Below are positions 49,914-57,988 of a DNA stretch of 64,000 bases, piece after piece (position 1 is the stretch's first letter; every line of letters begins with the position of its first letter). The DNA is from an uncultured Bacteroidota bacterium (GTDB taxonomy: Bacteria > Bacteroidota > Bacteroidia > Chitinophagales > Chitinophagaceae): contig CAIRYK010000042.1 in assembly GCA_903882805.1 (NCBI GenBank), positions 1 through 64,000 on the forward strand, given 5' to 3'. The translations under genes and the position numbers were made by a program. Under the pieces are notes generated by a model. That model searched no databases, was not told the origin of the DNA, and saw only the letters and a list, made by a program, of their open reading frames with translations.

Positions 49914-50134
49914 TTGTCGGTAGCTTGCTTGTACTCAATATCAGTCACCGTGTCTTTATCGTCTGGTTCATCAGCCAAAACGATTAGTTCTTTTAAGTCA
50001 ATTTCACTTAAGTGTATTTCATTTTTTTCTTGCAAAAGTTTAACTAGATCATGTTCCAGCAATATTAGTATTTGCTCATCCTTCAATTGCGTTATTTGCT
50101 CTATCAAATGACTTTGCCGTTGTTGAATGGTCAT
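49898..50134 (-). CDS. Antitoxin paired with the broken toxin
   Basis: 78 residues from the ATG at 50134 (MTIQQRQSHLIEQITQLKDE). The longer frame would start with TTG inside the promoter box. Helical N-terminus and an acidic tail (LADEPDDKDTVTDIEYKQATDKWRIK) fit an addiction-module antitoxin. The toxin frame starts inside its last codons. With the toxin truncated, selection to keep this gene should be weak, yet the frame is intact, so the loss may be recent or the protein may have another role. Confidence 0.78.
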   Translation of the reverse strand: MTIQQRQSHLIEQITQLKDEQILILLEHDLVKLLQEKNEIHLSEIDLKELIVLADEPDDKDTVTDIEYKQATDKWRIK

Positions 50135-50149
50135 AATGTTGTTTTTATG

Positions 50150-50157
50150 CAAATTTA
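50150..50157 (-). promoter_or_regulatory. Promoter -7 box TAAATTTG
   Basis: Exact TAnnTTTG match on the minus strand, 15 bases before the antitoxin ATG. Confidence 0.6.
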
Positions 50158-50254
50158 TGCACTATTGCCTAATGCATGCTGTAAATAAGACCTATTTGAA
50201 AACGCAAATAGAAAGTTCCAATTTCTTATGCAATTCAATTAACCCCTTTTTCTC

Positions 50255-52228
50255 TTACTTACCCTCCCGTAACGTAAAGTAGAAAGTACTACCCTTTCCT
50301 TGCTCGCTTTCTACCCATATCCGACCGCCATTTTGTTCCACGAATTCTTTGCATAGTTTCAGCCCAAGGCCATTACCTGCTTCGTTTGCTGTGCCGGGGA
50401 TGCTTTTTCCAAGTGAATCGAATAACTTCGCACAATCTCCAGCCGAGATACCTATGCCCTGATCTCTTATTGAAAAAACAACACATCCCTTGCCGTCTGT
50501 AGTTGCATTTATAGTTATACGCCCCCCTATATTGGTGTATTTTACTGCGTTCGATAGGAGATTCCGCATTATGAACTTGTAATGATTTATGTCGGCAAAT
50601 ACCATTATGCCTTCCGCGATATTATTGGTTATCTCTATCGATTTATCTTCTGCCGCACTGACAATTAGTCTTCGTTCACTTCCAGCAGCATTGTTTGCGT
50701 CAAAGTTGGTTTGTTGCAGCGTTATCCCTTTTATCTGAGATTTACCCCAGCTCAGTAAGTTTTGTAATGTTTCGTAGCTTGCAGTGGCATTTCTTTCAAG
50801 TAAGCCCAACATTTTGGATTTTTCCTCTTCAGGCATATTTTGAGTGCGGCAAATGTTTAATACTACCGGCATTGCGCCCATTGGCCCGGCAAGATCGTGA
50901 CCGATAACAGAGAATAGCTTATCTTTTACTTGGTTCGACTTGTCTAATTCATCCTCGCGTTTGTGCAATTGCGTATTTAGTTTTCTTGTTTTGAGCAAAA
51001 AGAAAATCAACACAATAAGGCCAACCGTAAGTATTAGCGCAACAAATATTACAATATTATTTCGCGATTGTTCTGCCTGACGATCCAATTCGAGCTTATG
51101 CATTTTTGCGTTTATATGCTCCAGGTCATACATTGCTTCCAGATTTCCGTTCATCTTTTCGCGGTCTAAGTCAAAAAGCAAATCGCTGAGTTGTTTCTGT
51201 TGTTCCAGATAGTTAAACGCTTTTTCGTAATTATGCTGTGTTTTGTATAACATTATCAACCCGACGAGCACATCAGCCAATATATTTTTTTGATCTGTTT
51301 CCCGAGCCTTGTTGAGCGCATCCAGCATCAGGGCTTCTGCCTCGGCCGGGTTTGTTTTTATTTTTACCTTACCTATCACCAAAAGAATACGCACAGATTC
51401 TTCAGACAATTTTTCGTTGCCAGCCAGCACAAGCGCCTCATTATAATACTCCAAAGCTTTGTTTACATCACCAGACATCTCATAGAAATTACCCATATTG
51501 CACAAAGGCGTAATTCTGCAATTTGCATATGCGGGTCCTTCACATAACTGAAGCGCTCGGGCAATATACTTACGGCCGCTATCCAGTTGTCCTTTCTTTG
51601 CATATGCTGTGCCTATATTATTGAGTATATATAATACAGTGGTGTTGATTTCACCGGGTTGCATTTCGGCGAGCGCTTTTTTATAATACTCCAACGCTTT
51701 GTCGCCATTCCCTTCGTAAAAGTTGGCAACCCCCAGTTTTAAATAAATATCTCCAATCCCTTTTTTGTCTTTTTTCTCTTCAAATATCTTCAACGCATTA
51801 AGAAAATATTGCTTAGATTCTATGAAATTACCTCTTTTCCCTTCTACTATTCCTAAAATGCTGTATGCTCTGGCTTTGCCTATTGGGTCGTTAAGCTCGT
51901 TAAATAGCAGAATGGCTTCATCTTCTGTTTTCTTAGCTATATCCAGCATGCCCGTTTGGGAATACAAGCCGCCTTTACAAATCAGCATATTTGCAATACC
52001 TGGTTTATAAACGTGGGCAGTAAAATAGGCTAATCCTTGCTGGGTATACTTTTCAGCCGAGTCGAGGTTCGAGGCCATGAAATACCTGAAAATCTCTGTG
52101 TATAGCGTGGTCTTTTGGGAGTCGCTTTTTGCTTGGCGTAGCGCAAGTATCAGTTGATCCCCCTTTTCCTGGCCATAGGTGGTAGCATTGCAGGTAATAG
52201 CAATAATGCTAGCAAAGAATGAGCGCAT
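50255..52228 (-). CDS. TPR-containing sensor histidine kinase
   Basis: 657 residues from the ATG at 52228, which gives a short signal peptide (MRSFFASIIAITCNATTYGQ). A longer start at 52291 sits five bases after a promoter box and could give a leaderless mRNA. About seven tetratricopeptide repeats (25-385, such as ALEYYKKALAEMQPGE) form the periplasmic sensor. One membrane span (NIVIFVALILTVGLIVLIFFLL) follows, then a short coiled coil. The kinase core has KLFSVIGHDLAGPMGAM (phospho-His), the N box NLLSNAVKYTN, G1 RDQGIGISAGD and G2 GNGLGLKLCKEF. No response regulator is adjacent. Confidence 0.9.
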   Translation of the reverse strand: MRSFFASIIAITCNATTYGQEKGDQLILALRQAKSDSQKTTLYTEIFRYFMASNLDSAEKYTQQGLAYFTAHVYKPGIANMLICKGGLYSQTGMLDIAKKTEDEAILLFNELNDPIGKARAYSILGIVEGKRGNFIESKQYFLNALKIFEEKKDKKGIGDIYLKLGVANFYEGNGDKALEYYKKALAEMQPGEINTTVLYILNNIGTAYAKKGQLDSGRKYIARALQLCEGPAYANCRITPLCNMGNFYEMSGDVNKALEYYNEALVLAGNEKLSEESVRILLVIGKVKIKTNPAEAEALMLDALNKARETDQKNILADVLVGLIMLYKTQHNYEKAFNYLEQQKQLSDLLFDLDREKMNGNLEAMYDLEHINAKMHKLELDRQAEQSRNNIVIFVALILTVGLIVLIFFLLKTRKLNTQLHKREDELDKSNQVKDKLFSVIGHDLAGPMGAMPVVLNICRTQNMPEEEKSKMLGLLERNATASYETLQNLLSWGKSQIKGITLQQTNFDANNAAGSERRLIVSAAEDKSIEITNNIAEGIMVFADINHYKFIMRNLLSNAVKYTNIGGRITINATTDGKGCVVFSIRDQGIGISAGDCAKLFDSLGKSIPGTANEAGNGLGLKLCKEFVEQNGGRIWVESEQGKGSTFYFTLREGK

Positions 52229-52296
52229 AAACCCACTTTTATTGAGTTCTCTATGCTTGATTATTTTGTTAATAAACTGACCCACTATCATAATTG

Positions 52297-52304
52297 CAAA
52301 AGTA
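52297..52304 (-). promoter_or_regulatory. Promoter -7 box TACTTTTG
   Basis: Exact TAnnTTTG match on the minus strand, five bases before the upstream ATG of the TPR kinase and 68 before the preferred one. Confidence 0.5.
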
Positions 52305-52437
52305 AGGGATGTTAATGTTAAGTTGGTTTGTTTAGTTCAAAATCAGCGTATTAATAATTAATAATCAACGACTAATAAATTAAAACATCAATTAATTGTT
52401 AATGCCTTTCAGTCTGATTGACGAGCTAAAATGACGA

Positions 52438-53451
52438 TTATTTTATTAGGCCAATCGTACCGTTTCCGCCCGCAACAACCACAAGGCTACCCCTACGCGC
52501 CTTGCGTGCCACGTGGGAGTTTTTTTGATAAGATAGCGGCTGCCATACTCGTCCGCCATCATGTGTAATGTCTATTCCGGTTGGTCCTACTGCAACCGCT
52601 GTGTTCCCATCTATATATTCTACGCATTCGCGGTACCCACCGGTAGGCTGCGCTGGCTTTTGCCATGTACGGCCGCCATCGGTAGTATAAAACACATGCC
52701 GTTTTGCAAGCGTTTCTTGTTTGTAGTCGCCACCAACTATTATTCCATCGTATTCGTCTCTAAACGCTACCGAGAAAACACCCATGCTAGGCTCGCCCTG
52801 CATTATCGGAGGCTCAATTATTGACCACCTACCACCTCGGTGTCCGGAAAGTAGCCTGCTTTGCGCGCCGCCCGTCGCAATCATTATTTTGCCGCCGGCA
52901 TAGCTTCTTATGGCTGTTCCGCTTGCTGCAAACGAGGCTTCACCTTCGGCCACAGCGGGGCATTTTGTTGGCGATTCCGGGCGCCATGTTTTGCCTGCAT
53001 CGTTTGTGTAAAGCAACATTAATCTTCCTTTCACAGGGTCGCCATACACAACTCCGTCGGTATCGTTCCAAAATGTAATACCATCAAAAAATGCAGCCGT
53101 ATCTGTACTCTTGTATACTTCCTGCCAGGTCTTACCTCCATCGGTGGTGCGCAATATGTATGCCGGCGATCCTGCATTGGCTACCAACGCTGTTTTTGCA
53201 GAAAAAGCAAAAACCGACCTGAAATCGAGCAGTTCTTTTCCTTTAATCTGGTTCATGGACCAACTTTCACCCCCATTCCCTGTCTTGCCAATCCAGCCTT
53301 TGCTGCCACTCACCCAGGCAACATTATTGTCGACAACAGACAGGCCTCTGAAAGAAGCCGTGACTGCCGGCGTAGTATTTCTCCAAAGAACTTGCTGACC
53401 AAACAGCATTTGCGACAGCAATAACAGTATAAAAGTTAGTCTTATGCTCAT
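52438..53451 (-). CDS. Exported BNR/Asp-box (YCF48-like) propeller protein
   Basis: 337 residues from ATG 53451, with signal peptide RLTFILLLLSQMLFGQ. The mature part is a beta-propeller with five Asp-box-type turns: TGNGGESWSM, TTDGGKTWQE, TNDAGKTWRPE, TTDGGRTWQKP and THDGGRVWQPL. YCF48-like proteins with this fold act in assembly of membrane complexes in photosynthetic organisms. In Bacteroidota they are often exported proteins of unknown function; there is no sorting domain at the C-terminus here. Glycosidase activity (sialidase) is unlikely because the catalytic residues are absent. Confidence 0.85.
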   Translation of the reverse strand: MSIRLTFILLLLSQMLFGQQVLWRNTTPAVTASFRGLSVVDNNVAWVSGSKGWIGKTGNGGESWSMNQIKGKELLDFRSVFAFSAKTALVANAGSPAYILRTTDGGKTWQEVYKSTDTAAFFDGITFWNDTDGVVYGDPVKGRLMLLYTNDAGKTWRPESPTKCPAVAEGEASFAASGTAIRSYAGGKIMIATGGAQSRLLSGHRGGRWSIIEPPIMQGEPSMGVFSVAFRDEYDGIIVGGDYKQETLAKRHVFYTTDGGRTWQKPAQPTGGYRECVEYIDGNTAVAVGPTGIDITHDGGRVWQPLSYQKNSHVARKARRGSLVVVAGGNGTIGLIK

Positions 53452-53479
53452 AAAGAATATAGCTGAATAGCTAATGCTC

Positions 53480-53487
53480 CAAATATA
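53480..53487 (-). promoter_or_regulatory. Promoter -7 box TATATTTG
   Basis: Exact TAnnTTTG match on the minus strand, 28 bases before the BNR gene start. Confidence 0.55.
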
Positions 53488-53607
53488 ACAATAAATGCAA
53501 AGCCTATACATGATTTAGTAGTAATCGTGAACGACTATTCACACCATCATTAACAATCGATTACCATTAATGCAGCCAGTCAATCAATTAAATATTACAA
53601 CAACACA

Positions 53608-53615
53608 TAACTTTG
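53608..53615 (+). promoter_or_regulatory. Promoter -7 box TAACTTTG
   Basis: Exact TAnnTTTG match, 21 bases before the TTG start at 53637. Confidence 0.55.
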
Positions 53616-53636
53616 ATTTCTTAAAACACTGTAGCG

Positions 53637-54233
53637 TTGAAAAATAGGCTTTTGTACTTAGGTTTCGGCATAGGAATATGTAGTATGCTGACGACGGCAT
53701 GCACAAAAACAACCGTAACTAAAACTACTACCACCAACAATGCGTCTTCACAGACGATGATATGGGCCGGGATAGACGCCTCGCTCGATATGTCGCCGGT
53801 AACAGACTCTGTAGCGCACCGCACAATGGGCACCGGGCGATTTACCTACGATCTGGACAGCTTTATTACCGCTGAAACAAAATCGAAGTTTACGCTGGAG
53901 AACGTGGATACGTTCAAATGTTCTTCCGCAAAAATTACCTTGTTGAATCCTGATTCAGTGCATACGCTGGCCAACTTCAGGATAGCTCAAATCAATTTTT
54001 TCTCTGGCAATAAAATTACCGATACAATACTGGCCGAACTGCCCGACGTACCCACCACGGCTACTACAGAACTGGACCTGCCGCCTGCGCATACCAACAG
54101 TGTAAAAAACTATTTGCCTCCATATGGCGCCTTAACCTTTACCTATGGTCTTGGCGGAACATTGCGCCGCAGAACCGACAAAATACTGAAGTATAACATC
54201 CATGTGGAGTTTTACATCCACCTCAAAAAATAA
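53637..54233 (+). CDS. Lipoprotein of unknown function
   Basis: A 198-residue protein starting with TTG (no ATG gives the signal). Lipobox MLTTAC at Cys22, then a threonine-rich linker (KTTVTKTTTTNNASS). The mature part has a beta-sandwich-like layout (SKFTLENVDTFKCSSAKITLL, LANFRIAQINFFSG, YNIHVEFYIHLKK). Probably on the periplasmic face or the outer membrane. No family recognised. Confidence 0.75.
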   Translation: MKNRLLYLGFGIGICSMLTTACTKTTVTKTTTTNNASSQTMIWAGIDASLDMSPVTDSVAHRTMGTGRFTYDLDSFITAETKSKFTLENVDTFKCSSAKITLLNPDSVHTLANFRIAQINFFSGNKITDTILAELPDVPTTATTELDLPPAHTNSVKNYLPPYGALTFTYGLGGTLRRRTDKILKYNIHVEFYIHLKK

Positions 54234-54324
54234 GTTGTTTGTTGTGTGGCGTGAATGCCTTTATACATTCGGGAATATTTCAGATAGCGACCGCTATGGC
54301 TGCGCAATACCCGTTTTCTATACC

Positions 54325-54332
54325 TAACTTTG
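54325..54332 (+). promoter_or_regulatory. Promoter -7 box TAACTTTG, near-leaderless position
   Basis: Exact TAnnTTTG match with nine bases before the feoB ATG at 54342. A frame starting at TTG 54330 would lie inside this box. Predicted leader about four bases. Confidence 0.65.
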
Positions 54333-54341
54333 CAGGTCTTC

Positions 54342-56459
54342 ATGAATCGCCCATATACCATAGCATTGGTGGGAAACCCCAATAGTGGCAAAAGTTCGCT
54401 TTTTAATGCCCTTACTGGCCTCAACCAGAAAGTAGGCAATTTTGCAGGCGTAACGGTAGATAAAAAAACAGGCGTATCTAAAATATCTGAGACCCTAACA
54501 GCCCATATAATAGACCTGCCCGGTACCTATAGCCTGTACCCAAAAAGTGCCGACGAGCAGGTAACCTACGAGGTGCTGCTGAACCAAAAAAACGCAGACA
54601 GACCCGACCTGATAGTGGTAATAGCAGACGCATCGAACCTGAAGCGCAATCTGCTGTTTTGCTCGCAGATAATGGACTTGAAAATACCGGTGGTAATAGT
54701 GCTGACCATGATGGATATAGCCCAGCAAAAAGGCATAACCATAGACCGTGAAGGGCTGCAACGACTGATGGGTGTGCCGGTAATACCCGTGAACCCTCGC
54801 CGTAACAGAGGCATAACCCACCTAAAAAAAGCTATAAACGACACCAGCAACCGCAAAGCCACACAGCTGCCCGACTTTATAAACATACAGGCACTGGCAG
54901 GCAACTGGATAAACGAGGTAAAAGAACTGTGCCACATAGACAGCAACTATGGTGCACTACACATAGCCTGCAACTATACCGAACTAAAGTATATAAATGC
55001 CGCACAACGCATACGCATAGGCGCGCTGTTGGGCGAGTCGGGCTTTCAGAAATCGAAAGTTCAGGCCGAGGAAATAATGCAGCGGTACAAAAAAATAGAT
55101 ACCGTGATGCTGCAATGCGTAGCCACCGACAGCCCCATGAAAAAAATGGTGGTAAGCGAACGCATAGACAAAATATTGCTGCACCCGATTTGGGGCAATC
55201 TGATATTGCTGGTAGTGTTGTTTTTGCTGTTTCAAAGTATTTTTTGGCTGGCACGCTACCCCATGGACTGGATACAAATGGGCTTTGCACAAATAGGCGA
55301 TATTGTAAACAACCTAATGCCTACGAGCCTTGTACGCGACCTGATTGTAAATGGCGCATTAGCCGGTATAGGGGGTATTGCTGTGTTTGTGCCGCAAATA
55401 ATGATACTGTTTGGGCTGATAACCATACTGGAAGATAGCGGATACATGGCGCGTATCAGCTTTCTTACCGACCGTATAATGCGCACTGCCGGGCTTAACG
55501 GTAGATCTGTTATGCCGCTGATAAGCGGTATGGCCTGCGCCGTGCCGGCTATAATGGCTGCGCGCACCATACAAAACCGCAAGGAACGACTGATAACCAT
55601 AATGGTAACGCCGCTGATGAGCTGCTCGGCAAGGCTGCCCGTGTACACTATGCTTATAGCGCTGGTAGTGCCCGACCGCAACTTTCTGGGGCTGTTCAAT
55701 CTGCAGGGGCTGGTGCTTATGGGATTATATCTGCTCGGCTTTTTTATGGCGCTGATAGTGGCGCGGGTTATGAACCTGATTATAAAAACTACAGAACGTA
55801 CTTTCTTCCTTATGGAGCTGCCTGTGTATCGCGCACCCCGCTGGAAAAATGTGGGCATCACCATGATAGAGAAAGGCAAGATATTTATTAGGGATGTAGG
55901 CAAGGTGATCATAGTACTGTCGTTGGTGTTGTGGGGCTTGGCCGCATTTGGACCGCCTGCCAAAATGCAGGCCGTAGCAACAAAATATGAAGCCCTGATA
56001 AAAGCCGACACCGCCAACAGCGCTGCGCTGGAGCGCGAATTTGCCACTGCCAAACTGGAACAATCGTTTGCCGGCATACTGGGCCATGCAATAGAGCCGG
56101 TTATCCGTCCGCTGGGCTTCGACTGGAAGATTGGTATAGCCCTTATAACCTCTTTCGCCGCCCGCGAGGTGTTTGTGGGTACGATGGCTACCCTGTATAG
56201 TGTAGGTGATGCAGAAGCCGGAAAGCAAACCCTGCAATACAAAATGCAGCAAGCCCGCCGCGACGACGGCACACCGGTATATACACTGGCCACAGGGTTG
56301 AGTTTGCTGATATTCTATGTGTTTGCGCTACAATGCATGAGCACATTGGCCATAGTAAAGCGGGAAACCCGCAGCTGGAAATACCCGGCCATACAGTTTG
56401 CCTATATGTTTGGGCTGGCATACTTTGGGGCGCTGCTGGTGTATCAGTTGTTTAAATAG
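54342..56459 (+). CDS. feoB: Ferrous iron transporter FeoB
   Basis: 705 residues from ATG 54342. The cytosolic G domain has G1 GNPNSGKS (11-18), G3 DLPGTYSL, and a G4-position sequence LTMMD in place of the usual N-x-x-D. A helical spacer precedes the membrane part with two GATE domains (about residues 340 and 580 onwards; AVFVPQIMILFGLITILEDSGYMAR and GRSVMPLISGMACAVPAIMA). LITSFAAREVFVGTMATLY is diagnostic. The transporter imports Fe(II) under low-oxygen conditions. No feoA gene or FeoA domain is seen nearby. Confidence 0.95.
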   Translation: MNRPYTIALVGNPNSGKSSLFNALTGLNQKVGNFAGVTVDKKTGVSKISETLTAHIIDLPGTYSLYPKSADEQVTYEVLLNQKNADRPDLIVVIADASNLKRNLLFCSQIMDLKIPVVIVLTMMDIAQQKGITIDREGLQRLMGVPVIPVNPRRNRGITHLKKAINDTSNRKATQLPDFINIQALAGNWINEVKELCHIDSNYGALHIACNYTELKYINAAQRIRIGALLGESGFQKSKVQAEEIMQRYKKIDTVMLQCVATDSPMKKMVVSERIDKILLHPIWGNLILLVVLFLLFQSIFWLARYPMDWIQMGFAQIGDIVNNLMPTSLVRDLIVNGALAGIGGIAVFVPQIMILFGLITILEDSGYMARISFLTDRIMRTAGLNGRSVMPLISGMACAVPAIMAARTIQNRKERLITIMVTPLMSCSARLPVYTMLIALVVPDRNFLGLFNLQGLVLMGLYLLGFFMALIVARVMNLIIKTTERTFFLMELPVYRAPRWKNVGITMIEKGKIFIRDVGKVIIVLSLVLWGLAAFGPPAKMQAVATKYEALIKADTANSAALEREFATAKLEQSFAGILGHAIEPVIRPLGFDWKIGIALITSFAAREVFVGTMATLYSVGDAEAGKQTLQYKMQQARRDDGTPVYTLATGLSLLIFYVFALQCMSTLAIVKRETRSWKYPAIQFAYMFGLAYFGALLVYQLFK

Positions 56460-56481
56460 TCTCCATCTGCTTTATATTTTT

Positions 56482-56489
56482 TACATTTG
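56482..56489 (+). promoter_or_regulatory. Promoter -7 box TACATTTG
   Basis: Exact TAnnTTTG match, 56 bases before the VOC-GNAT gene. Confidence 0.5.
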
Positions 56490-56545
56490 TTTAGTGAACA
56501 GCTAAAGGCAACTTGCTGCCGCCCAACTAAACAACACAACTATCT

Positions 56546-57877
56546 ATGCAACGCCTTCCTCAACCAAAGCTGGGCAATATAACCGCCCTAACCATAACTA
56601 CACCCAACCTAAACGATTCTGTGGCTTTCTACATGCAATTAGGCTTCACAGAGCTAATGCGCGCCGACTGGCCGTTTCCTTGGGTGCAGGTAACCGATGG
56701 CGCATTGCTAATAATGCTTCGTAAAGACCCTAATCCCTATCTGGCGCTCACCTATTATGTAGACAATATAGACGAACTGGCTGCAGGCCTTGCCAAGGCG
56801 GGCATTACCTACACCCAAAAACCCGGCAAGAAAGACGCACTGAAACGCTACATCTTTCAGTCGCCCGACGGGCTTACGGTTAGCCTTGTAGGTATTACTG
56901 AAGGTTTCCAGCAGCCACCAGGCCCCGATATGCTGCATATGCGGCCGGAAGACTATAACAAGCCCGAAAAATATACAAACAAAGCCTGCGGAATGTATGG
57001 CGAGTTGGCGCATCCGGTTGCCGACCTGCCGACATCTATTGCTTTTTGGAACAAACTCGGCTTCAATGCCGTATCTACCTATACAAGTCCGTATCCGTGG
57101 GCTATACTTACCGATGGGCTGGCAGTTGTGGGGCTACACCAAACAACACATTTTACAAAGCCGGCAATAACCTACTTTGCTGCCGACATGGCACTGAAAA
57201 TAGCCCAACTTAAAAAGAACGGCTTGACTGGCTTTAGCAATGAAAGCCCCGGCAATGCAACCCTAACAACACCCGAACAGCAAACTATATTTCTATACCA
57301 ACTCGGCGCAGCAGCAACTGCACCCCAAATGCCACCACAACGCATACTGGAAACCGAACGCCTGTGGCTACAGGAGATAACGCCCGAGTTTACCGACTAT
57401 ATGTTTACCAACTGCCCCGACAACGAAATAATGACCAAACTGGGCATAGCCAACACCGATGAACTGGCTACCGAAAAAAGCAATTGGAGCAAGGGGCTAA
57501 CAACCTACCGTTTGTCGTTCAGGGCTTTTCTAATGGTAGAAAAAGCCACGGGCAAAACCATAGGAAAGCTGGGCTATCACACCTGGTACCTGCAACACCG
57601 CCGCGCCGAAATAGGCTACGCGCTCAGCGACGAAGCTGCAAAGCGCAAAGGCTATATGGGCGAAGCCCTAAAGCCGGTAATAGCCCACGGATTTGAAGAT
57701 ATGAACCTAAACCGGATAGAAGCCTTTGTATCTCCACAAAACGAGGCATCGCTGAAACTGGTAACCCGCTTCGGTTTTAAAGAAGAAGGACTGATAAAAC
57801 AACACTATTACAAAAACGAGGTAATTGACGATTCGTTGTGTTTTGGGTTGTTGCGGGAGGAGTGGCAGGTAAGTTAA
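56546..57877 (+). CDS. VOC-VOC-GNAT fusion protein
   Basis: A 443-residue protein with three domains. Residues 8-130 are a VOC/glyoxalase-like domain (TALTITTPNLNDSVAFYMQLGFTEL ... TYYVDNIDELAAGLAKAGI). Residues 145-255 are a second VOC domain (MYGELAHPVADLPTSIAFWNKLGF). Residues 268-440 are a RimJ/RimL-type GNAT acetyltransferase (RILETERLWLQEITPEF, GYHTWYLQHRRAEIGYALSDEAAKRKGYMGEAL, and FVSPQNEASLKLVTRFGFKEEG). The VOC pair could bind a small drug-like or dicarbonyl substrate and the GNAT part could acetylate it or another target. The metal ligands of true glyoxalase I are not obvious, so the VOC part may only bind. The full three-domain order is unusual to my knowledge. Confidence 0.85.
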   Translation: MQRLPQPKLGNITALTITTPNLNDSVAFYMQLGFTELMRADWPFPWVQVTDGALLIMLRKDPNPYLALTYYVDNIDELAAGLAKAGITYTQKPGKKDALKRYIFQSPDGLTVSLVGITEGFQQPPGPDMLHMRPEDYNKPEKYTNKACGMYGELAHPVADLPTSIAFWNKLGFNAVSTYTSPYPWAILTDGLAVVGLHQTTHFTKPAITYFAADMALKIAQLKKNGLTGFSNESPGNATLTTPEQQTIFLYQLGAAATAPQMPPQRILETERLWLQEITPEFTDYMFTNCPDNEIMTKLGIANTDELATEKSNWSKGLTTYRLSFRAFLMVEKATGKTIGKLGYHTWYLQHRRAEIGYALSDEAAKRKGYMGEALKPVIAHGFEDMNLNRIEAFVSPQNEASLKLVTRFGFKEEGLIKQHYYKNEVIDDSLCFGLLREEWQVS

Positions 57878-57889
57878 AGAATAATACCC

Positions 57890-57950
57890 ACCTATCACTC
57901 CCGACTATCTACTATCTACTAAAGACTATCTACCAAACACTACCCACTAT
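57890..57950. repeat. Dispersed CTATCTACT-type repeat, copy 3
   Basis: CACTCCCGACTATCTACTATC, then TACTAAAGACTATCTACC. Aligns with copies at 45668 and 46055. A promoter box starts 16 bases downstream. Confidence 0.8.
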
Positions 57951-57965
57951 TAAAAACATCTCCCC

Positions 57966-57973
57966 TACCTTTG
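57966..57973 (+). promoter_or_regulatory. Promoter -7 box TACCTTTG of the HipA-like operon
   Basis: Exact TAnnTTTG match, 15 bases before the ATG at 57989. Confidence 0.65.
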
Positions 57974-57988
57974 CACCAATAACCCACG

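Noticed and set aside
55256-56293. Long minus-strand open frame opposite feoB
   Set aside because: Antisense shadow of the membrane segments of feoB; rich in Ser/Pro/Ile without domain logic.
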